Positions 23,649-31,369 of a DNA stretch of 64,000 nucleotides are shown here, one piece after another; position 1 is the first letter of the stretch, and the number at the start of each line of letters is the position of its first letter. The notes under the pieces were generated by a model. The model was not told the origin of the DNA. It was given only the letters and a program-made list of their open reading frames with translations, and did not search any database. Origin of the DNA: Rhizobium sp. P32RR-XVIII (lineage in GTDB: Bacteria; Pseudomonadota; Alphaproteobacteria; Rhizobiales; Rhizobiaceae); contig NZ_JABAIH010000003.1 in the NCBI RefSeq assembly GCF_012641395.1, positions 372,001 through 436,000 on the forward strand. The letters run 5' to 3'. The translations under genes and the position numbers were made by a program.

Positions 23649-24344
23649 TTAGAAGCCGTGAAATGAAGCGATGTCTTCGATCGGCGCTTTCGGCATCGGC
23701 GGTCGTCGCTGTGACCATTCGGGGTCGGCAAATCCCATCGACATGCCGCAGACCACCATCTCCTCCGGCGCAAGCGGCAGATGGTGGCGGATGACGGCAT
23801 GGTAGCGGGCGAAGAATTCTTGGGCGCAGGTGTCGAAACCGCGTGCCCGCGCCGCCAGCATCACGTTCTGAATGAACATGCCAAGGTCGAGCCAGCTTCC
23901 CTTTTCCAGGTGTCGATCGATCGTGAAGATGAGGCCGACCGGAGCGCCGAAGAACCGGTAGTTGCGCGCGGTCTGCGCGGCGCGCGCGGCTTGATCCTTG
24001 GCGTCAATGCCAATCGACCCATAAAAGACGGCGCCGAACTCCCGCCGGCGCGACGCATAAAGCTCCGGCAGATTTTCCGGGAAATAATTGTATTCGGCTG
24101 AATGGGCACCGGCCTCGGTCTCATGCGCAACTCCGATCGCTCCGACCAGCGCCGCTTTGGCATGGCCCGTCACCAGATGTACCCGCCAGGGCTGCACATT
24201 CCCTCCTGTCGCGGCATGACGTGCTACGTCAATGATCTGGGTGACCGTCGCAAAGCCTACAGGGCGATCCACGTAGAACCGGTTGGCAAACCGACCGCGC
24301 ATGACGTGGTCAACGGCGGAGACTGTATCTGGGTCGCTGGTCAT
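23649..24344 (-). CDS. pnbA: Nitroreductase family protein (PnbA type)
   Basis: This 231-residue FMN-dependent NAD(P)H nitroreductase has the flavin-binding ARHAATGGNVQPWRVHLV near its N-terminus and GSWLDLGMFIQNVMLAA and EEMVVCGMSMGFADP toward the C-terminus. In PnbA enzymes p-nitrobenzoate is reduced by four electrons to 4-hydroxylaminobenzoate, which the neighbouring lyase then converts to protocatechuate. The start at 24344 has only a weak ribosome site. It diverges from a LysR gene across a 122-base region that holds a 17-bp palindrome. Substrate assignment depends on the neighbour. Confidence 0.82.
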   Translation of the reverse strand: MTSDPDTVSAVDHVMRGRFANRFYVDRPVGFATVTQIIDVARHAATGGNVQPWRVHLVTGHAKAALVGAIGVAHETEAGAHSAEYNYFPENLPELYASRRREFGAVFYGSIGIDAKDQAARAAQTARNYRFFGAPVGLIFTIDRHLEKGSWLDLGMFIQNVMLAARARGFDTCAQEFFARYHAVIRHHLPLAPEEMVVCGMSMGFADPEWSQRRPPMPKAPIEDIASFHGF

Positions 24345-24426
24345 CGCTGGTGTCCGTTAAGTAGTTCGACGCCCCGAGCATCGCCCGGCCGGCCCGTTTC
24401 AGGAAGTGCAATGTTGACAATATGAA

Positions 24427-24443
24427 AATGCATGGCATGCATT
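24427..24443. promoter_or_regulatory. 17-bp palindrome in the pnbA-lysR divergent region
   Basis: AATGCATG, one G, then CATGCATT make a perfect palindrome. It contains the LysR-type T-N11-A pattern (T at 24429, A at 24441). It lies 24 bases before the LysR start at 24467 and 83 bases before the pnbA start. It is the best candidate for the regulator's binding site. Confidence 0.6.
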
Positions 24444-24466
24444 ATTGTCGGAGACCTTGTGAACGC

Positions 24467-25417
24467 ATGAACAACCTCGACCTCAATCTTCTTGTCGTTT
24501 TCGATGCGGTGATGCGGGAACGAAACGTGCTTCGTGCCGGCCAGGCGATTGGGCTTAGCCCCTCGGCGGTCAGTCACGCGCTCTCTCGGCTGCGCGCCCT
24601 GTTGAACGACGAGCTTTTCGTCCGTACAGCTGCGGGAATGGCGCCGACAGCGCGCGCGACCGAAATGGCGCCACTGGTGCGGGATGCGCTGGTGGCTGCC
24701 GAGCGGGCGATAGGTTCCCCGGTCTTCGAACCTGAAACCTCTGCTCGCCAATTCTGCATCGCGGCGACGGATTATATGACGGCCGTGGTGGTCCCGCATT
24801 TCCTTCGGACCCTGGCGTCACTTGCACCGCATGCGGGCGTGACGATCCTGCCTGCGACAAGGATCGACCTGACAGCACAGATAGATGTGGGACGGGTTGA
24901 CGTGGCTCTCGGTTCCTTCTCGGACATTCCCCATCGTCTTCGTGCCCAGCTGCTCTTTGATGAGCGGGACGTGGCGATGGTTGCCCCTGATCACCCCCTT
25001 GCCGGTCGCCGCATCACCGTCGATCAGCTTTCCGCCCTTCCTCTCTTTGTGGTGGCAGCGGGCGGCATCGAGGATGGGCAGATATCCGAGCGCGGCTTGA
25101 CCCGGCGGACGGAAATGTTTGATCGCGCGACGCTTGCGGGAGAGTTCGCGAAGATCGGCGCGACGCCGAACCTGAAGGTCGTCCAGCCGCACTTCCTCGC
25201 GCTTCCCACGCTGCTGGCCGGAACGTCAGCGGCGGCCATCGCCCCCGCCAGACTGGCTGACGTTTTTCTCAGATCGGGTTCCGTGGCGGTCTCGGAGTTG
25301 CCTTGGTCGGCGCCTGCGACGCCCGTTCAAATGGTGTGGCACAATCGCTTTGGTCATGACCCAGCCCATCGGTGGCTGCGCTCAAAGCTCGAAGATGCGG
25401 CGCGGCAGAGCAGCTGA
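24467..25417 (+). CDS. LysR-family transcriptional regulator (PnbR type)
   Basis: This 316-residue regulator has an N-terminal helix-turn-helix (LDLNLLVVFDAVMRERNVLRAG, then SAVSHALSRLRALLND) and a substrate-binding domain with PTARATEM and VDVALGSFSDIPHRL. It resembles NodD/LinR-type LysR proteins, with the ELFVRTAAGMAPTARA boundary. I chose the ATG at 24467 (MNNLDLNL); an ATG at 24422 lies upstream of the palindromic operator and would put the operator inside the gene. It is divergent from pnbA-pnbB and probably activates them in response to nitrobenzoate or its product. Confidence 0.88.
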   Translation: MNNLDLNLLVVFDAVMRERNVLRAGQAIGLSPSAVSHALSRLRALLNDELFVRTAAGMAPTARATEMAPLVRDALVAAERAIGSPVFEPETSARQFCIAATDYMTAVVVPHFLRTLASLAPHAGVTILPATRIDLTAQIDVGRVDVALGSFSDIPHRLRAQLLFDERDVAMVAPDHPLAGRRITVDQLSALPLFVVAAGGIEDGQISERGLTRRTEMFDRATLAGEFAKIGATPNLKVVQPHFLALPTLLAGTSAAAIAPARLADVFLRSGSVAVSELPWSAPATPVQMVWHNRFGHDPAHRWLRSKLEDAARQSS

Positions 25418-25562
25418 GGATGCCCTGCGGCGGCCGCCGCCAGCGACCATCATCGCGCTAGACAGCACTGAGGTTCCGGTCGCTCGCGTGAGGCGTCCAG
25501 TCACCTTCGCAGAACGGAGACGCTTCCAAGGTTCTTGACGAAGCACGCCTACTAAAGAGCGC

Positions 25563-25590
25563 GGACCGGCGCTGCACGCCGGTCCGTTTT
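25563..25590. terminator. Terminator hairpin after the LysR gene and binding-protein gene
   Basis: GGACCGGCG (25563-25571) and CGCCGGTCC (25577-25585) form a perfect nine-base stem with a five-base loop, followed by GTTTTC on the plus strand. It lies 20 bases beyond the stop of the minus-strand sugar-binding protein gene and 145 beyond the LysR stop, so it may serve both directions. Nothing else is visible in 25418-25605. Confidence 0.65.
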
Positions 25591-25605
25591 CGTCCAGCAC
25601 CGGAC

Positions 25606-26574
25606 TTACATGCCCTTTTCCTTGAGCACCTGTTCGGCATTCTCCTTGGTTACCTTCATCGTATCGAGGACGACGGTCTTTTCTACCTTTTCGCCGTTAA
25701 GATGCTTGATCGCCTGACGCAGGCCTTCCGCACCCGGAGTAGCGTAGAGGAAGGTGGCAGTCAGTTCACCATTCTTTACCCAGGTCACGCCTTCGCCCGG
25801 CAGCGCATCAATGCCGATGAACTTGATTTCCTTCTCGCGGCCAGCATCTTTGGCGGCGAGATAAGCGCCATACGCCATTGGGTCGTTATGGCCGTAAACG
25901 AGATCGATCTTCTCGTTGTTGCGCAACGCGGTCGCCATGATGTTATAGGCCTGGTCCTGCTTCCAATCGCCCGACTGCTGGTCGAGCAGGTTCTTGATGC
26001 CCGGCTCCTTGTCGGTGAACTCATGGAAACCGTCGTGCCGGTCATGCGCCGGCTGCGTGCCCATGCCGCCCCAGATCTCCACGACGTTGCCTGTCGCCTT
26101 TCCCTTGCCGCCGAGCAGTTCCACCGCATATTCGCCTGCCGCACGGCCGATCAGCTTGTTGTCGCCGCCGACGAACTGGATGTATTTGTCGGTGTCGACG
26201 TTGCGGTCGAGCACGAAGACGGGGATCTTGGCGTCTATCGCCTGCAGCACGACGCCGGTCAGCCCGGCGGATTCCTTCGGCGAGATCAGAATGGCATCAA
26301 CTTCCTGGCGGATCAGGTTCTCGACATCGGCCACCTGCTTTTCCGTCTTGTCCTCGCCATCGGTGATGATCAGTTCGACCTCGGGATGGTTGGCAGCCTC
26401 AGCGATGATGTCCTTGTTGAACTGGGCGCGCCAGGGCTCGATCGTGGTCGCCTGCGAGAACCCGATGCGGAACTTCTTGTCCTGCGCCATCGCGTCATGC
26501 GAGGCGACAAGCGATGTGGTGGCGAAAAGCGCGGCTGTAACGACCGCCATCTTCAACATGTCACGACGTTTCAT
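25606..26574 (-). CDS. Sugar ABC transporter substrate-binding protein (RbsB family)
   Basis: This 322-residue periplasmic binding protein has a signal peptide (MKRRDMLKMAVVTAALFA through DAMAQ) and the type I periplasmic fold for sugars: RIGFSQATTIEPWRAQF, VDAILISPKESAGLTGV, IPVFVLDRNVD and YGHNDPMAYGAYLAAKDAG. GGAGGAAACGGAA precedes the ATG at 26574. The ATG lies 14 bases inside the 3' end of the permease gene. Relatives bind ribose, galactofuranose or polyols; the exact ligand cannot be read. It is the last gene of an ATPase-permease-SBP operon controlled by a divergent LacI protein. Confidence 0.9.
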   Translation of the reverse strand: MKRRDMLKMAVVTAALFATTSLVASHDAMAQDKKFRIGFSQATTIEPWRAQFNKDIIAEAANHPEVELIITDGEDKTEKQVADVENLIRQEVDAILISPKESAGLTGVVLQAIDAKIPVFVLDRNVDTDKYIQFVGGDNKLIGRAAGEYAVELLGGKGKATGNVVEIWGGMGTQPAHDRHDGFHEFTDKEPGIKNLLDQQSGDWKQDQAYNIMATALRNNEKIDLVYGHNDPMAYGAYLAAKDAGREKEIKFIGIDALPGEGVTWVKNGELTATFLYATPGAEGLRQAIKHLNGEKVEKTVVLDTMKVTKENAEQVLKEKGM

Positions 26575-27886
26575 TTCCGTTTCCTCCAGTGTTGAGAGAC
26601 ATAGTCTCCTTAGGCGGACGCTCCTCCCCGGACGCCTCCGATCTCGCGTGCCGCGGCATGGTGAGCCGGAAACGCGCAAGAATATCGCGTGCATTGCGCT
26701 CCTGAACGAGCACCGTGCCGATGATGATGAGACCCTTCAGCACAAGCTGAAGGTTCGAGTTGATGTTGTGGAGTTGCAGGATGTTGGATAGCAGGCCGAA
26801 GATCAGCACGCCGCAGAAGGTGCCGGCCAGGCTGCCGCGGCCACCCATGAGGCTGGTGCCGCCGATCACCACCGCGGCGATCGCATCGAGTTCCAGTCCC
26901 GCTCCCGCATCGGGCTTTCCCTGCCGATATTGCGCGACATAGAGGATCGCTGCGATGCCCGCGAGCAGACCGGACATGGCATAGGCGACGATCTTGACCC
27001 TGCCGCTGTCGATGCCCGATAGCCGCGCCGCCTCCTCGTTGCCGCCGATCGCATAGACGAAGCGGCCGAAGGGCGTGAACTTCAGCACCACGCCGTAGAG
27101 CACGATTGCGGTTATGAAGAAGATGCCGGGCATCGGGATGATGCCGAAGACGAGCGAGCGCAAGATATCGAAATCAGCCGTCGCATTGGAGCCGGTATAG
27201 ACGGGTAGCACCGCATTGTTCTGTCCCGCCGTCAGGCGCGCGATGCCGAGCGCCGTTACCATCATCGCCAGTGTCACGATAAAAGGCTGCAGCCGGCCCA
27301 CCACGATGATCACGCCGTTGATAGCTCCGAAGAGCAGCCCCACCGCCGGCACGACCAAGAGCACGCCGAGCACACCGAATTTGCTCTCGCTCTGCGGTAG
27401 CAGGAAGAAGAGCAGAAGTGCTGCGATGCCGAGACCGACGAAAGCCGGAACATAGATGCCGCGTGTCGCATCGAGCGTGAGGTCGCGGCCATGGGCGACG
27501 CCGGTGCGGCTCTTCTCGATGTTCAGGAAGACGAAGCGTGTCACCGCCGCACCGATCACGAGGGCTGCCAGCAGCGCGGCAGGAACGCCGACGAAGAAGG
27601 CGGGCGTATCGCCCGGCACGGTAAGCAGCATGGCGCAGATGACGCTGCAGATCGCCATCAGTGAACCGACCGAGAGATCGATACCGCCGGTGATGATGAC
27701 GGCCGTCATCCCGGTAGCGATCAGCCCTGTCGTGGAAACCTGCCGAAGCACATCGAGCAGGTTGCCGCTCGAAAGGAAGATGTTCCTTCCCGACGAGGTC
27801 ACGGGCGACAAAGTCACGCCGATCAGGAAGATGGCGATCAGCCCCCAGTAAAGCTTCGTGCGTGAGACGAGTTTCATGACCGTCAT
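26561..27886 (-). CDS. Sugar ABC transporter permease (RbsC family)
   Basis: This 441-residue inner-membrane permease is longer than RbsC (about 320 residues). The extra part is a hydrophobic insert around residues 115-185, after AAVTRFVFLNIEKSRTG and before FGAINGVIIVVGRLQPF, which would add two or more membrane segments. Family motifs include GIDLSVGSLMAICSV, GVFFITAIVLYG-type segments and IAAVVIGGTSLMGGRGSL. Its ATG at 27886 overlaps the ATPase stop codon (ATGA), and its end overlaps the binding-protein start by 14 bases, so the three genes are coupled. Confidence 0.9.
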   Translation of the reverse strand: MTVMKLVSRTKLYWGLIAIFLIGVTLSPVTSSGRNIFLSSGNLLDVLRQVSTTGLIATGMTAVIITGGIDLSVGSLMAICSVICAMLLTVPGDTPAFFVGVPAALLAALVIGAAVTRFVFLNIEKSRTGVAHGRDLTLDATRGIYVPAFVGLGIAALLLFFLLPQSESKFGVLGVLLVVPAVGLLFGAINGVIIVVGRLQPFIVTLAMMVTALGIARLTAGQNNAVLPVYTGSNATADFDILRSLVFGIIPMPGIFFITAIVLYGVVLKFTPFGRFVYAIGGNEEAARLSGIDSGRVKIVAYAMSGLLAGIAAILYVAQYRQGKPDAGAGLELDAIAAVVIGGTSLMGGRGSLAGTFCGVLIFGLLSNILQLHNINSNLQLVLKGLIIIGTVLVQERNARDILARFRLTMPRHARSEASGEERPPKETMSLNTGGNGNETS

Positions 27887-29484
27887 GCAGTCACCTTTCC
27901 CTGCCTTCTCAGCGAACGCGGCGCTGCGAGCTGCATGATACGCTCCTCGCTTGCCATGCCCCGGTCGAGAATGCCGGTCTGCCGGCCTTCCGACATGACG
28001 AGGATGCGGTCCGCCAGATGCAGCAGCTCCGGCATTTCCGAACTCACCACAACAATTGCCATGCCCTCGCCAGCGAGCCGGAAGATCAGCTCGTAGATCT
28101 CACTCTTGGCGCCGACATCGATGCCACGGGTCGGTTCGTCGAGAAGCAGGATCCGCGGATCGGCGGCAAGGCATTTGCCGATCACCACTTTCTGCTGATT
28201 GCCGCCCGACAGCGTACCGGTCACCTGATCCGTGCCGGACGCCCGGATGCCGAGCGTTCGGACGGCGTTCGCCGCCAGCGCCTCCTCGCCGGAAAAATCG
28301 CGGATGCCGAAGCGCGCCAGCCGTCCGACGCGCGGAAGCGCGACATTGTCGGTGATCGTATCGTGAAGATGCAGTCCCTGCACCTTCCGGTCCTCGGTGA
28401 CATAGGCAATGCCGAGGCGACGCGCATCGACCGGCGAGGTCACGGTAACCGGCCTGCCTTCGATGAGAATCTGCCCGCCGACCTGTCCTTCCGTCGCGCC
28501 CGTGATCGCCTGCAGGATTTCCGTCCGGCCTGCGCCGAGCAAGCCGCCGATCCCGAGAATTTCACCGGCTGCGACCTCGAAGGTGACGCCCCGCAGCACC
28601 TGCTTCCAGCCGCGGCGATCGGAAATCGCGAGCGCGAGGTCGCGAACCGAAAGCACGGCCGCGCGACCCACATCGGCGCCGTCCCGGGCGTGTTCGGACC
28701 GGTGGAGATTGCGCCCCACCATGGCGGAGATGATCTGATCCTCGTCAATGTCAGCCATTGCCCTGGTCCAAACGTGACGACCGTCGCGGAACACCGTCAC
28801 CCGATCGCTCAACTGCATCACCTCGTCGATGCGGTGGGATATGTAAATGATGCCGACCCCCGAGGCGGCGAGCTGCCGCATGATCGCGAACAATCGCTCG
28901 CATTCGCCGGGCGACAGAGCAGACGTCGGCTCGTCCATGATCAGAACGCGAGCATCGAGCGAGAGCGCTTTCGCGATCTCGACGAGCTGCTGCTCGCCAA
29001 CCCTCAGCGTGCTGATCCGCGCCTCCGGGTCGAGTGCTATACCGAGGCGGGCAAGCAGCGTCCGTGCTTCGCGAGTGCAGGTCTTGCGGTCAACGAAAAG
29101 GCCGCCAATCAGCGGCTCGCGCCCGAGGAACATGTTCTCGGCGACGGTCAGTTCAGGGACGAGATTGAGCTCCTGGTGGATGATTGCCACACCGGCCGCC
29201 TCGGCATCTCGCACGCTGGCAAAGCGCATCCTACTGCCGTCGATCTTGATCGTTCCGTCGTAGTCGGAATAAACGCCGGACAGGATCTTCATCAGTGTCG
29301 ACTTGCCGGCGCCGTTCTCCCCCATCAGCGAGTGGATCTCGCCGGACACAAGGTCGAAGCTCACGCCGCCAAGCGCCGTGATGCCGCCGAATGTCTTGAA
29401 AATGTCCTTGGCAGCGAGCAATGGCGCGCCAGGGAGAAGAGGCGCAACGACGCCCCCGGGAAAAGCATTCGCGTCGTCCTGCAT
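27883..29484 (-). CDS. Sugar ABC transporter ATP-binding protein, two ATPase domains (RbsA/MglA type)
   Basis: This 533-residue cytoplasmic protein has two fused ABC domains. Domain 1 has MGENGAGKSTLM, the signature-like LRVGEQQLVEIAKAL and VLIMDEPTSALSP. Domain 2 has the degenerate Walker A GGLLGAGRTEIL usual in this family, LSGGNQQKVVIGKCL and ILLLDEPTRGIDVG. It energises the carbohydrate importer encoded downstream. It is the first gene of the operon, transcribed from the region that carries a LacI-type operator at 29544-29563. The ATG at 29484 lacks an obvious ribosome site. Confidence 0.93.
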   Translation of the reverse strand: MQDDANAFPGGVVAPLLPGAPLLAAKDIFKTFGGITALGGVSFDLVSGEIHSLMGENGAGKSTLMKILSGVYSDYDGTIKIDGSRMRFASVRDAEAAGVAIIHQELNLVPELTVAENMFLGREPLIGGLFVDRKTCTREARTLLARLGIALDPEARISTLRVGEQQLVEIAKALSLDARVLIMDEPTSALSPGECERLFAIMRQLAASGVGIIYISHRIDEVMQLSDRVTVFRDGRHVWTRAMADIDEDQIISAMVGRNLHRSEHARDGADVGRAAVLSVRDLALAISDRRGWKQVLRGVTFEVAAGEILGIGGLLGAGRTEILQAITGATEGQVGGQILIEGRPVTVTSPVDARRLGIAYVTEDRKVQGLHLHDTITDNVALPRVGRLARFGIRDFSGEEALAANAVRTLGIRASGTDQVTGTLSGGNQQKVVIGKCLAADPRILLLDEPTRGIDVGAKSEIYELIFRLAGEGMAIVVVSSEMPELLHLADRILVMSEGRQTGILDRGMASEERIMQLAAPRSLRRQGKVTA

Positions 29485-29543
29485 GACAATGACGGCCTCC
29501 CCCCATCTCTGTCCCGCGGCGGCTGCAAGCGATGGATGAAAGC

Positions 29544-29569
29544 TAATCTAAACGTTTAGATTATGTCAA
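29544..29569 (-). promoter_or_regulatory. Sugar operon promoter -35 box and LacI-type operator
   Basis: TAATCTAAACGTTTAGATTA (29544-29563) is a perfect 20-bp palindrome with the central CG typical of LacI/GalR operators. On the minus strand it follows a consensus -35 box TTGACA (29569-29564), so repressor binding would block the importer promoter. The rest of 29485-29660 holds a second, weaker copy at 29644. Confidence 0.75.
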
Positions 29570-29643
29570 GGGATTCCAAGGATGGCGGGTTCTGCGATAT
29601 TGCCGAAAAGACACCAATACCGTAAGTATTAGCGAAATTGGCA

Positions 29644-29659
29644 TTCTAAACGTTTCGAA
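29644..29659. promoter_or_regulatory. Second LacI-type operator at the regulator start
   Basis: TTCTAAACGTTTCGAA shares the TCTAAACGTTT core with the operator at 29544 but is imperfect. It ends one base before the regulator's ATG at 29661. This suggests autoregulation and leaves no room for a normal ribosome site. Confidence 0.6.
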
Positions 29660-29660
29660 A

Positions 29661-30695
29661 ATGGACCCGGTTTCGTCAAAGCGAAGAAAATCGGCACCGA
29701 CGATGCTCGACGTCGCGGCGACAGCGCGAGTCTCGGTTGCGACCGTCTCCGCCTTCGTCAACGGCACGGCACCGGTCAGCACTGAGCTGCGTGGCAGGAT
29801 TGAGCATGCAATCCAGTCGATCGGATACAAGCGCAATGCCATCGCCCGCAGCCTGAAAATGGGTACCACCAAGACAGTCGGCCTCGTCATCGCCGATATC
29901 ACCAACCCCTTTTTCACCGATGTGACCTCGGTGATCCAGGATGTCCTTCACCGGTCGGGCTATGCGGTCATGCTCTGCTGCACCGACGAAGATCCTGTTT
30001 TGCAGGACGAACAGATTTCGCTCCTGGTCGACCGCATGGTGGATGGCCTCATAATCGCGCCGGCCGGCGACGACCATGCCCTCGAACGTTCGCTCGCCAA
30101 AACCGACATCCCGACCGTGCTCATCGACCGGATTTGCAACGGCATCGATGCCGATGCCGTCGTGCTCGACAATCAGCGCGCGGTGCATGACGCCATCAAC
30201 TATCTCATAGGCCTCGGTCACCGCCGGATCGGATATATTTCCGGCTCGCCCGACACCTGGACCGGTCGGAGCCGTCTTGCCGGCTATAAAGCAGCTCTCG
30301 AAGCCGCGGGCATCCCGTTAAGCGATGAACTGATCCGGTTCGGTAATTTCCGGGAACGCGACGCTTATAATGCCGCCATGCAACTCCTCGTACAGCCCGA
30401 GCGGCCAAGCGCGCTCTTTTCCGCCAACAACCTCATGGTGATCGGCGTTATGAGGGCGATCCGCGACATGGGCCTGCGCTGCCCCGACGACATTTCGGTC
30501 TCGAGCTTCGACGACTTCCCCTGGGCAGATGTTTTCCAACCGAACCTGACGGTGATTGCCCAGCCGGTCCATGCCATCGGGGAGCAGGCGGCACAGTTGA
30601 TCCTTGAACGAATTGCCGGGCGCAATGAGCAGCCGAGCCGGCAGATCGTGCTGGCGGGGCGCCTGATGATCCGCGCTTCATGCCGGCCTTGCTGA
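29661..30695 (+). CDS. LacI-family transcriptional regulator
   Basis: This 344-residue regulator has an N-terminal helix-turn-helix (TMLDVAATARVSVATVSAFVNG) followed by the hinge helix region KRNAIARSLKMGTTKTVGLVI and a sugar-binding domain of the periplasmic fold (ADITNPFFTDVTSVIQDV, GHRRIGYISGSPDTWTGRSR, SFDDFPWADVFQP). It is divergent from the sugar importer operon, and two operator-like sites lie in the intergenic region. The ATG at 29661 has no Shine-Dalgarno sequence because an operator abuts it; leaderless translation or a start at 29703 (MLDVAAT) are options. It probably represses the importer until its sugar is present. Confidence 0.92.
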   Translation: MDPVSSKRRKSAPTMLDVAATARVSVATVSAFVNGTAPVSTELRGRIEHAIQSIGYKRNAIARSLKMGTTKTVGLVIADITNPFFTDVTSVIQDVLHRSGYAVMLCCTDEDPVLQDEQISLLVDRMVDGLIIAPAGDDHALERSLAKTDIPTVLIDRICNGIDADAVVLDNQRAVHDAINYLIGLGHRRIGYISGSPDTWTGRSRLAGYKAALEAAGIPLSDELIRFGNFRERDAYNAAMQLLVQPERPSALFSANNLMVIGVMRAIRDMGLRCPDDISVSSFDDFPWADVFQPNLTVIAQPVHAIGEQAAQLILERIAGRNEQPSRQIVLAGRLMIRASCRPC

Positions 30696-30733
30696 TCATC
30701 GAGACGCTCGAGGGTGGCAAAGGTGCAGCTGGA

Positions 30734-30774
30734 CGCTGGCACCCGTTTGCCAGCGCAAGCCGTGCGGGCTTTTT
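30734..30774 (+). terminator. Terminator region after the LacI gene
   Basis: A perfect stem CGCTGGCA (30734-30741) with TGCCAGCG (30748-30755) is followed by AAGCC (30757-30761) with GGCTT (30767-30771) and a T5 run. It lies 39 bases after the LacI stop and before the convergent gene at 30795. Confidence 0.65.
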
Positions 30775-30794
30775 GAGCTGGAATCTATCGAAAT

Positions 30795-31262
30795 TTACTG
30801 GAAGGCCGCTTGCGGCTGTTTGGCGCGGGCTGCCGTCAACTCTGCGGTCGTATGGTTCAGCCGGTCGGCAAGGACGCGCATGATCTCGACTGCGATCTCG
30901 GGAAAATCGCTGAGCAGCTTCAGGAAATGTTCCTTGCTGATACGCAGCACTTCGAGCGGCGAGGTCGCACGCACGGTTGCGGTGCGCGATACGTCGCAGA
31001 GAATGGCGATTTCGCCGACGATGGAATTAACCTCTACATCGGCGACCTTTATGTCGCCCGCCGGCGAATGCACGAGAATATCGGCCGTGCCGGAAAGCAC
31101 GACATAGGCGGCGTCGCCGGGATCGCCTTGCTGGAAAAGATCTTGGCCGGCCTTGTAGGTCATCCGGTCGGAGGTGAAAGCCAAAAGCTTGAGTTTCGCC
31201 GGGGCGACCCTTGAAAAGATCGGCACCCGACGCAGCATTTCGACTTCATCTCTCAACAGCAT
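30795..31262 (-). CDS. Cyclic nucleotide-binding domain protein
   Basis: This 155-residue cytoplasmic protein consists of one cNMP-binding (CRP-type) domain without a DNA-binding domain. Features seen are YKAGQDLFQQGDPGDAAYVVLSG, the phosphate-binding-cassette region NSIVGEIAILCDVSRTATVRA, where the arginine contacts the cyclic phosphate, and the ERLxxLL-like C-helix region (EHFLKLLSDFPEIAVEIM). GGGGT precedes the ATG at 31262; an ATG at 31328 would add 22 residues but its ribosome site (GAGGGA) touches it directly. It lies downstream of the pseudo-ABC gene at 31370 on the same strand, so it may be a cyclic-nucleotide control subunit of that system. Confidence 0.85.
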   Translation of the reverse strand: MLLRDEVEMLRRVPIFSRVAPAKLKLLAFTSDRMTYKAGQDLFQQGDPGDAAYVVLSGTADILVHSPAGDIKVADVEVNSIVGEIAILCDVSRTATVRATSPLEVLRISKEHFLKLLSDFPEIAVEIMRVLADRLNHTTAELTAARAKQPQAAFQ

Positions 31263-31369
31263 GAGCGTTTTACCCCTTACCGCCTCTCCTGCCGTAGGAG
31301 AATGCGCTTTCAAAAACTCTACGGACATTCCCTCGCAAGAATGCCGTTCTATGCCGCCCCAATAGAATA

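Noticed and set aside
28018..29559. Open frame of about 510 codons on the plus strand
   Set aside because: It is antisense to the two-domain sugar ATPase with intact motifs, and extends over the LacI-type operator.
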